This document shows positions 35,801 through 46,700 of a stretch of DNA of 64,000 nt, piece after piece. The position numbers and the translations under genes are program-made. Source of the stretch: Babylonia areolata (Eukaryota > Mollusca > Gastropoda > Neogastropoda > Buccinidae); NCBI RefSeq assembly GCF_041734735.1, contig NC_134897.1, positions 5,498,204 to 5,562,203 on the forward strand, given 5' to 3'. Under the pieces are notes generated by a model, which was not told where the DNA came from, searched no databases, and was given only the letters and a program-made list of their open reading frames with translations. Position 1 is the first letter of the stretch; every line of letters starts with the position of its first letter.

Positions 35801-38800
35801 TATATATTGTCTTATGACACCAATAGTAATTGCAAACTTTTTCCTCTGTCTGCAGCTCTGCCAACTGGTGTATCATGCATGGTGTCTGTGACCCTGGCAG
35901 TAATCCTGTTTGCCGTCCAGCAGATTTTCCGTCAACAGATTGCTGGAACAGAATACATGACTATTGCTGGCGGATTCCTTGGTTCTATCATTTTCATTCT
36001 TCTGCTGACAGTATCCTTTTAAGTTTTACTGTTTTCACTTTACTTTGGTATCTGCCTCCTCTTCCTCAGTTTCATTATTTTGCTTCTGCTTTATGCAAAC
36101 AGGTAGAGAGTAGGAAAAGTATGTAAAAAAAAAAAAAATTTGAATTTTCTTTAAAAAGTGTATATATGTTTAGTTCTAAATTTGACAGAGTTTTTCACAA
36201 CTTAGAGGATTTAACCCATTCAGCCCTTGGGAGTTAACAACCACAGCAGGTTTCCTTGCCATATTGATGTGGAAAAGATGAAAATACACTGAAGCCATCC
36301 AGTTTTTCTCCCAATAGATGCACACATCCAGAAGAACCGTAGTAGCTAGTTCCTTTTGCTTGTGGTTTTTGCAAATATAGGAACATGTACACCATTTTAA
36401 TTAAACAAATTTTGACAACAGAGCAGTGTTTGGGTGCAGGGTTGAATGGGTTAACACTCTGTTACCCCAGTATCATGTGTTACTTAATGTGTGTGTGTAG
36501 GGGGTGATTAAGGAAGGATGGGGATAACCAGCTTCTCCCTCACTTCGCATGGAAAAGTGTTGGAGAAATTAAACTTGACAGAATGACATTGCTGCTTTAG
36601 ATTTTTCAGACAGCGTCTTTTTTGATTGGAAAACAGAATAAGATGAAAATTACAAATGATATGGCATGAAAAGTTTGTTTATTGCTGGTGGTCTTGGAAA
36701 AATATTTCCCATAATCAAACACTTGTTTATAAAGGATGGAAGAGATACATAAAACAGAGAAGTGAGTAAAGGTCTTCAGTACTGTGTGAGATACACATTT
36801 AATCCAGCGCACTACAAAGCAGATCATATTGTAACAGGACATTGTACCCTTGCACCCTATTTTGACCTTTAGACCTTTAGATTAACCCCCAAGGGTTTGT
36901 GTTCTGACTAAACAGTAAACTTATTTACTATACAGTGTTCAAGGCTACAAGAAACAAACAAAACAAACTGCAGCAGTTATCTTTCTGAGCACAGTTACTA
37001 TCATGTGCTTTCCCAAAACAAAAAGAATCTTGGGAATCTGTTTGTCTTTAGTGATAAGAAACTCCAGGGAGAGTTGGACAGTATAAGGTCTTCAGAGAAG
37101 CCCCCCTCAGTTAAGTGTTTTCGGCCCTTAACTCCTTACACTCTAAGGGGGCCGGGCTGCACCCAGGTCATGACTCCAGGATGCCCTTTTCTCTTTTTTT
37201 TTAACTTTTTTTTCCCTGGTCCTCAGCAGGTTCGAACCCACGCCTCCAGGGTGGTCGCCACTTCAGGACGGAGTCACCTTTTCTGGCAGACGTTTTAACC
37301 ACTGAGCCATTGTACGCCAAGTTTGAGTAGGGAAATTTAATCCTTATAAAGTTTACTTTAATTCCTCCTCGACCAGATCCAGCTGGAACTCTTTTCTGCT
37401 GCTTCTGCCATTGCCTTGAGAGCCCATGTCCTCTCTCTGCCAGAAATTGACAGCTGTTTCATTAGGCTGTTTGGCAGATGCGCCCACAAACCCTCTTGCA
37501 CTAATCACTATGGCAAGGACTTAAGCTTGGAAGCCAGATTCTCTCATGCTGCTGGCTAGACTAGTGTACTTCTTGGTCTCGTAGATGTGGGCTTCCTCCA
37601 TTCTGCTTTCGCTTTCTGCTATGGCACAGTGAGCTCAATCAGAATCGCTTGTTTCGTTGCTTTGGAGTGGAGTACTATGTCGGGTCTTGTGCTGCTCTTG
37701 CTGATTTCCGGTGTTTCTTCCCCTCTGGTAGGTCAACTGTGCATTCCCAATCTTCGGCACCATCAAGCAGCCCACGTTTCCATGCTTTGGAAGCTTTGGA
37801 TGCTGTTCCTGGCCAGACTTTATTGCCTTCTGCTGAGCGGAACTCTCCTGGAACTTCTGGTGGGGTTGGTGCTCCATGGACAGTGCTCACAATGTGTGCA
37901 ATTTCTTTTAGCACTTGGTTGTGCCTCCATGTGTACCGTCCTTGGCCAAATGCCGCTTTACATGAGCTGAAGACATGTTCCACTGTTTGTTTGCCATGGC
38001 AGAGTGGGCACGCAGGGTCATCTGCTTTCCCCCATTTCACCAAGTTTGTATTCAAGGGAAGGAGGTCATACACAGATCTTAGGATGAAGTTGATCCTCAG
38101 AGGGGCCATGTTCCACAAGTCACTCCAGCTGAGGCTCCTTTGGAGTGCATTTTCCCATGTTGTCCACTGCCCCTGCTGGCCTTGCTGGACTGTCTTCTGG
38201 ACTCTTATCATCTTCTTTCTTCTTGACCTCCTGTATGATCATGTCTCTTTTTGGTTTCCCCCTTGCCTTAGACCACCATTCAATCTTTGTTGATCCCAGG
38301 CCTTGTCTGTTGGTTTGGGTGTTTCCTTCGTCTTAAGGTTTTCTTTTGCTGCACTGACTGCCTCCCTGACTTTCCATTTTCTGCCGGTCTTCAGCTTGGG
38401 TGGGTTGGATCTCATGATACTGTCACCTGAGTCTTCAAGCATACTGAGAAGTCTTACCTTCCCTACCTTGTATTCTTTGACAAGGGACTTCAGAGGTAGC
38501 CTCAGCTTTGCCTGGTGACAGTAGAGTGCCATGTCAGTAAGACCAGGTGGGACACCAAGCCATTTGCCTCAATCAACTTGACTGAAAAAAAAAGAAGAAA
38601 AAAAAAGAAGCCTAATTATATGCAAACTGCATTTACTATTATATTTATATTTTTTGTATTCTCTAAACTTGGCACTTTGATCTGATATTCTGATGCAACA
38701 ACAAGAGCAGTCATTATTATCATTTTTTGTTCAAACAGGAACTTCTTTTGCTAAGCATGGAAGTTTTATTTATTTTGCAAACGTTTTGGTGCAGATAGTA

Positions 38801-39116
38801 AAGAAGGGAAATTACTCTGTAATTAATGCTAGGGGACTTAATTTGCTTTAAACTGATCTTTCTCATCTTTAACATTACATTTTAAAATTATACTCAATAC
38901 ATAAAAAACTTGGATTTTTTTTAAGTGTATCACAAGTGAGTCTTGAAGGCCTTGCCTCTCTTGTTTTACATGGAGCAGAGCCCAAAATGCCAAGAGAGTT
39001 TGACCTAATTATGTGTATATATATATGTTTATACTATAATTTTGTTCATGCATGCATGATATGAAATTTGCAAGCACCACATTAGAAACTATAGATCAGA
39101 TGCATTTTATTGTCTT

Positions 39117-39208
<92 letters not shown>

Positions 39209-42200
39209 ACCGGTCATAAACTTTAAAGTTGGCCTTTTCTTGACTGATACAAGTGGCATAGGAAATGAATTTGACAGGATGGCAGGTATGAAAAAGACCC
39301 TTATTAAAATCATGATTATATGGTCAGATGAAATGGTCAAGGTCACTACTTGGCAAAATAGAAAAATGTAAGATAGAGTGCGTGATATGAATTCAATTTT
39401 AATCAACCTTGGTCTTGTGACTGGCTATGGGTGCAGCATAATCCCTTAAGAAATTGAAAATAAGCTAGAGGTTAAGGGTCAAGGTATTCCTAGCATACGA
39501 TGTTGATAAGAAACATTTCAGCATGCAAGAGAGAGAAGGTCTTTTATAGATATTCTTCAGCAAACTTGGTACAATGATTGTTCATGGTGACACCTATGAA
39601 AAGAAGCAAATTCAAAGATCAAGGTTACAACTTAGCCTATTGGGAAAAAGGATAATAGAACTTTGTTTCTTCCATCCAGTTTTCATTGGTATACCATGTT
39701 GTTTGTTTTGGCCAGAACATCGATGCAGTGCAAATTTAGATGTCTAAGGTCAAGGTCACATCAATGAGTCTTTTTGCCAGATTATTCCTTTCGCATGTTT
39801 TTTTTCTCTCTCCATAATTCCTGTTTGATAAAGTACATATCACAAGTGAGTCGAAGGCCTTGCCTCTCTTGTTTTCTTTCTTATTAATGATGGAATTACT
39901 GCAGTTATACGATAATGTATTGATACATATGCATAATGTATCTGCATGTGTGTGCACACTTGTGTGTGTGCAGGTGTGTACATGTGTGTGTGTGTGTGTG
40001 CACAAGTTTGTTGTATGTGGACCATTTTCATTCGTATTTTATTTCAAATACTTGCCTCCTTTGAATTCTCCTTTTTAGTTAATTTTATGTTTATTATTTC
40101 TATTAATTTACCTGGGTCATCAACTCAGTGTGGCAGTGATGTCGTGAATGCTTTGAAAAGAAAGGTGGCCTAAACTCATTGCTGACTTATCTGTAACTTA
40201 TTGTTCTTTTTAGGGGTATCTTGTTCACAATTTTTTATCCTGTAAGAACAATGAAATTTGTGCTTCATGTTTTTGTTTCTAAAGATGAAATATTGAAAGA
40301 AATATTTACCAAATTGAAATTCTGATCAGTAGTTTCTGAACAGTGTGCATGTATGCAGTTAGTTCTTAACTTTTATTGAAGTTTGCGTATGCACATCAGT
40401 ACACATCTGTTGATTCTGATGTAAATGTACATCTGTATGTGTATGTTGATTTTGGAAACAGTCATTCCTTGAGACGCAAAATGGAAAAGCATGATTTTCT
40501 CTTCTGATGCTTGTGTTGAGTATGATTGCCTGAATGACAGGTTGGAAAGAATGGTCACATGAACACCCCCTCATACCTGGATATGAGTAGACATGGGAGA
40601 TCAGCCAGTAAACACAGAAGAAAAGAGGTATATAGTACAAAAGACTTGTAGAATATTTCAAAGTTCACAAAAAAAAACTGTAGTGTTTGCCTTGACAGAA
40701 CATCAGTTTACTTCCAACTTGGAGCAGATTATTTTCTTCAAGGGCTATCAAGCACGACTGTTCCCTGAAGGTAAGTGATGACCAGACATTGTCTCAGTAA
40801 CATTTTGGATTTTATTTAGAATACATACTTGCATTCATGGATGTTTGTGTGTGTGTGTCTCCGAACAGAAAGGTTACGTGAAGCAAAACAACTGTCCTGC
40901 TGACGACATGCAAAGATGTAAGATCTATACATTATGATTGTTAAATTCTAAATAAAATATGTTGACAGTTCCCTTCTCCTAACTTTGTTCAGTGGTGACT
41001 GATAGGAACAGCATTCACTGCATACATTTTAAGCAAGGGTCAAACATACATCCACACATGTATGTGCATTCCCATACTCCAAGTGAATTTTCCTGGAATG
41101 TTACAACTACCAACTACTGTTACCAGTTTTTGCAGATTTTTTTCTTCTCGTGTACAGATTGCCAGAGCCTGGAAGTATTCAATAAAATATTGTCTCTTAA
41201 CCTGTTCAGTGCCTACAATAATTATGTCTGCTGATGTCCTACACAAAGTGCTTCCTGGGTGCCTATAAAACATCAAAAGTAGTGTAAGACGATAGGTCAA
41301 AAGCTAGACAAGAGGGCTGGAAGGGGGCGTGGCTGTGAACAGTGAACTGTCCATTCACACTGTTAGGAATGCACAACAGCTGATAATGAATGATTTTCAT
41401 GAAAACCAGGGTTGGCACTTCAATGGACGGGAAATTTTTATTTTTTCACACTTTTTGTCATTTCACCAGATGCACAGCAGACAATTAAGCCTGCTCAGTG
41501 GCAGTCAGGAGGGAGTGTCATCAAAGAGCTTTTTCCCCTACAGGGCAAATACTCTTAGATACAAATAGAAATAAAAAAATCAATAAAATAAGCATGACTG
41601 TTTAGTTTCTGACAACTAGATTAACTTATGTTGACTGAACCCACATTTGTCATTGTTAGGACAGTTACTCACATACATGTCTACAAGAGTTGTGATTGTT
41701 ATTGTAAACTTGAAACCTGTTTTATTTTCTGATGCTTGAAACCTGTTTTATTTTCTGATGATATAATATGATAATAAGCATGTGTTTCCAGCTATATTTT
41801 TTTCTTTTTGGATGTCATTCTGTGGAGGAAGTAGACTGTTTTGAAGCACAAAAATGATTATCTTCACTGGTTCCAATGATATTTGTGTGGTTTTTTTTTT
41901 TTTCCAATTCATTACCTCTGAATCCTCTAAATGGTGATGGTGATCAACAAAACTGAAAGTCCACAATCAAGTCCTCTGGAAACAAATAAAGTCAAATATA
42001 TGATCTCATCAGCGAAGACAAACTTCTTTTCTTCTCACATCCACCAAGTCTCTATATTCCATCACATCGAATCTTCTTGGTACCGCAAAAAGGACTCTTC
42101 TTCCTTCAGCCTACACTTTATCTGAACTCCCCAATGTCTTCTTCTCTTTCTTTTTTCCATTAAGTCCAAAATATTCGTACCAGCTTGGATCAGACACCTT

Positions 42201-43709
42201 TCCTACCTCATCTCAGTCCTCAGTTCAACCAAACTCTCCATACCTTCAATACCCATGACAGAAGCTGAAGTCCATGAAATCCTGAAAGAATTGACAATAA
42301 AATCCTGATCCCATACCAGCCTCTGTCGTTTCCCAGTGTGCCTCACAGCTTCTCCCCACAATCACTAATAATTTCAATTCATCGCTTCTTACTGGAACGT
42401 TTCCATCCACTTTCAAAACGGCAATTGTCCGGCCTCTTGTGAAGAAACCCAACCTTGATTCAAACATTTTGAAAAAGTATAGACTGGTTTCTAAACATCC
42501 TTTCCTGTTCAAACTTCTTGGAAAAGCCATCCTAAAGCAGCTCAACAACTACCTTTGTTCGAACATTCTCCTTCACCCTTTTCAGTCTGCCAATCATGCT
42601 GACCACAGCACCAAAACCAATCTCTTCTACATCCTGAATAATTCACTGCTAGCATCCAACTCGGGGGGAAAAAAAAATCTCTTCTTACTTTTCTCGACTT
42701 GTCAGCTGTCTTTGACATGATAGACCATTCAATCATTCTTTCCCGTCTTCATTATACATTTGGTATCATCAACGGCACTGCTCTCGGCTGGTTCAAATCA
42801 TATCTCTAATGTCATTGTTTGATAATTGCCAGTCTGAACCCGTCAAATTCGAAGATTGAGTCCCACAGGGACCACAATGTACTCTGCTCCTCTTGCTGAA
42901 ATAATCATCACCACAATGTCAGTCATCATTCTTATGCTGATATCACTCAACTTCAGAAAAGTGATATCCCTGAAAATTTGTCCTTGACCTGTCAGTCCTG
43001 CTATTGTCAGTTACAGCACATTTGTTCCATTCCGAAATATCTGTCCACCGACACAACATCTAGACATCATTTCTCTCATTCTCTCTTGCCTTGACTACTG
43101 TAGCTCTCTATTGTATGGTTTGCCTGCTTCGTCCATTCAGATTTCAGCGCATACAAAACTCTGCTGCCTGACTTGTCCTCATAAAGAACAGATCTAAGCA
43201 CACCACTCTTATTTGCAACATGTCCATTGGCTCCATGTCTGACACAGAATAAAGTACAAGATCAGCACTATAAATGTATTGACAAATCTGCCCCTTCCTA
43301 TCTCTGTCGCTGCCTTCACCTCCACACCCCTAGCTCTCTGTGATCAGCTTCGGATCCGCTCAGTTTATGCCTACCCAGATTCAAAAACTCCACTGTCACT
43401 GTTCTTTCTCTATCTGTGCACCTTGCATTTGGAATGAACTTTCTCTTTCGCTTCATCGGGTCTCCGCACTCAGCTCAGTCAGTTCTGGCCTTTAAAGCCA
43501 CCTCTTCGCAAGACAGCCTCCCTCCTCTGTTTCTTCCTTATGCATGCGTGTGACTGGTGTGAAAGCGCTTTGATTTATCTCTGCAGAAGGTTTAGCGCTG
43601 TTTTAATACTAAATATTATTATTAAATTTCCTGGCGAGAGGAGAGCACTTCTACAAATTCTCTGGCACTGAAAAGTTAAATGCAGAGTGAAAGAGGGTGG
43701 TGGTGGTGG

Positions 43710-43742
<33 letters not shown>

Positions 43743-46700
43743 ATGCACACACACACACGTTTTCTGTCATAATTTTCATTATTCTTTTGACATTCTGATA
43801 ATAGATAATATACTTCTGTTGCAGTGATCTTCTGTCTTCTTCTTTCCATGTTCACTTCAGCTCTGGTGCACAGAGTCTGTGTTACCACATGGTGAGTCTG
43901 ACCTGTCATACATATATACCATTTGTGTGTGTGTTTTGGCTTGTGTGTAAACAGAGTGTGTAATATTTTTATTTGTGTGTATGTCCGTAGATGTCACTCC
44001 TTACATTTTTGCTGTATTGTTCGTCACTCAAAGCAGAAATATGAAGGCTTTCTGCTGGCGCTATTTATTTTACAGTGAAAATGATTTATAAGTAAGTAGT
44101 GACAAAATAAGATTGAAAGCTTTCAATTTGGAAGAACAGCATTCGGCTGACACTTAGAAGAGAGAAAAATGAATGACAGTGAGTCTGACCGGAGATTAGA
44201 AAAGAGAGATAAACCACTCGTGGCAGGCCCCTTCTTACTGTCTATAACAGTGCTGAAGCCGTTTTGGGGCACACACGCAGTGCGGAAGGGTGGGGGTAAA
44301 TCACCCTCTCCTTCCCCACCTGAAGGAAACTGGTCGGTTCGACGGTTCAGCTGCAGTAAAGCGAAAGTTAAGTTACGCCTGGAATTTCTCATGTGTAGTA
44401 AGATTCGCTGTATACAATGAAAACCGATTCATTTTTGCTTTGGTTTTTAGCACGTTTGCATCTGCTTGAATGTAGATAATATAAAAAGAAAATAAAGCAG
44501 CTCCCCCCACCACCAACTCCCCCCCCCCCCCTCCCCCAGCGCAATGTTGCACATGAGAGAGACAGTTATAAATTATTGAACTGCGTTTTCGTAACGCTAC
44601 TTTTTCTTCACACTTTTGGTTTACATCACCATTTCTTCCAAAAAAAAAAAAAATATATATATATCAAAACATAAAACACATATTCAGCTCTGTCTCTCTT
44701 CTATCATCTGTCTATACATACATACATGAATACATACATACATAATTTCATATAGATCTATCAGTATGTAAATCTAAATCTATCTATATGTACATAATCA
44801 TATATATAATTCATATATATACGAACGCTTCATGTTGCCCGAGCAGACCGTTGTATTGTGCTCTATCTCTCTCTCTAAGTCTCTGTCTCTGTCTCTCTCT
44901 CGGGAGTTTTACATGGCTGTTAAAAGCATCTACGATTCTGTACTTGTATGTGTTCGTGACAAAGGTATTTATTCAGACTTTTTTCAGTGTCCAAGAGGGG
45001 TTAAACAAGGTTGTATGCCAAGCACACAGCTGTTTTCCTTTTTCATCGGTGAATTGGCAGTGGAGTTATCAAAGAAGGGGAGACATGGAATACAAATGAT
45101 ACCTGGCGCAACAGATTTGCTCTTAATGCTATTTGCTGATGATGTTGTTCTCTTGTCTGACACACCCATAGGGTTACAAAATCAATTAAATGCCCTTAAG
45201 CAAGAAACAGACAGACTACAACAAACAGTGAATCTCGTTAAGACCAATATTATAGTTTTCCGCAATGGAGGTCATCTTTCGACTCGTGAAAAATGGTGCT
45301 GTGGTGATAGGGAAATAAAAGTAACCAATATATATAAATATTTAGGAATGTTATTCACAACAAAATTGAGTTTGACATCTGCGTGGGATGAAGCAAACAG
45401 AAAAGGGAAAAAAGGTGTAATCCAAATTATAAAATCACTCAGGAGACTGCGTTCGACTGACGCTTTCCTTTCGTTTGGGCGGGGCAAAGGCAGCTCATGA
45501 ATAATGAATGCGTGTCGCGGCGCAGGCTGCCTGGCTTCAGCAATTTCTGCAAGTGGTTTATCTCTCTTTTCTAATCTCCGGTCTGACCCATCAGCCTGTT
45601 TCTGTTTTGACTCTTCTGGTCCAGTGAAAAAATTGACAGGCTGCTGCCAGAAGTAAATGGCCATTTATCCATATCTTTCAGACTCCCTCATCAGTGGTTC
45701 TTCATACCCAATGCGGCAAGGGGAAGAGATGGATAGAGAAAAGAAAGTTTCCCAGTTGAACATCTTACATTGGTAAACCAAGTAATATCCTTGCATTCAT
45801 TCTTCAAGGATAACTGGTTACATGCACAATTTACAGTTTGCTGTCTTGATTCCAAAATTTTTCATGATAGGTTCGACTGTTATACAGAGACATAAGAAAA
45901 AAACAAAAACATTCTGATTTGGGGGACCACTGCAATCCTTGCTGCTGCTGCATCTAGGGTCTTGGGCACAAGCAGTTCATGGCCAGAGTCCCTTTGAACT
46001 TGATGTACAACTGTCTAAATGGCAGCCCTGTCACCTTTTCAAATGTAACCTGAAATGCATCAAGTGTTCTTGTCAGAATATCACCAAAGCTGAGCAGTGG
46101 TGCCTTGGTAACAGCCTTTGCTGGACAAAGCTTCAACTGCTTTGCCTGAGGGCTCCCACTTGGACACAAAAGTAAAAATCGTCCACTGTGCTGCAGTTTG
46201 CTTGCCATTTGTGTTGAATAAGCCCAGCACCATTTATCCAGTTTCTTCCACTTTTGAAAGTGCTTGTTCTCATTTTATCCAGTTTCTTCCACTTTTGAAA
46301 GTGCTTGTTTGTGTTCTTCATTTGTAGATCCCGTATGAAGCTTTGAGAAGAGAGTGTTTTGTCAGAGCACCTAATTCAAAGTTACAGGTCATGGGTTGAT
46401 TGAAGTCAAGCTCGCATTTGTCAAAATACCAATCACGACAGAAGGCAGTCCTTCCATGGCATGTGTTGATGTCACACTGAAAACAAACAGCACAGGTACT
46501 CATGCTGATACAGGATGATCTTTGGCAGGTGATGTCTTCTATTCTGGAGACCACTTCTGCCAAGCGCAGTAGGGTCTTCAATTGTATAGAGTTGATATTG
46601 GTGACTTACGGCTAGGCTTATGTGAGGACCTCAACATTAGTGACATATTCATACCAATGGATCCTCAAGACAGTGTTGTGGATTCTGTCCTGGAGGCGAA

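Noticed and set aside
43676-43909. 77-residue minus-strand frame with a proline run
   Set aside because: It is the translation of the G30 run plus the antisense of KRTCAP2 exon 4.
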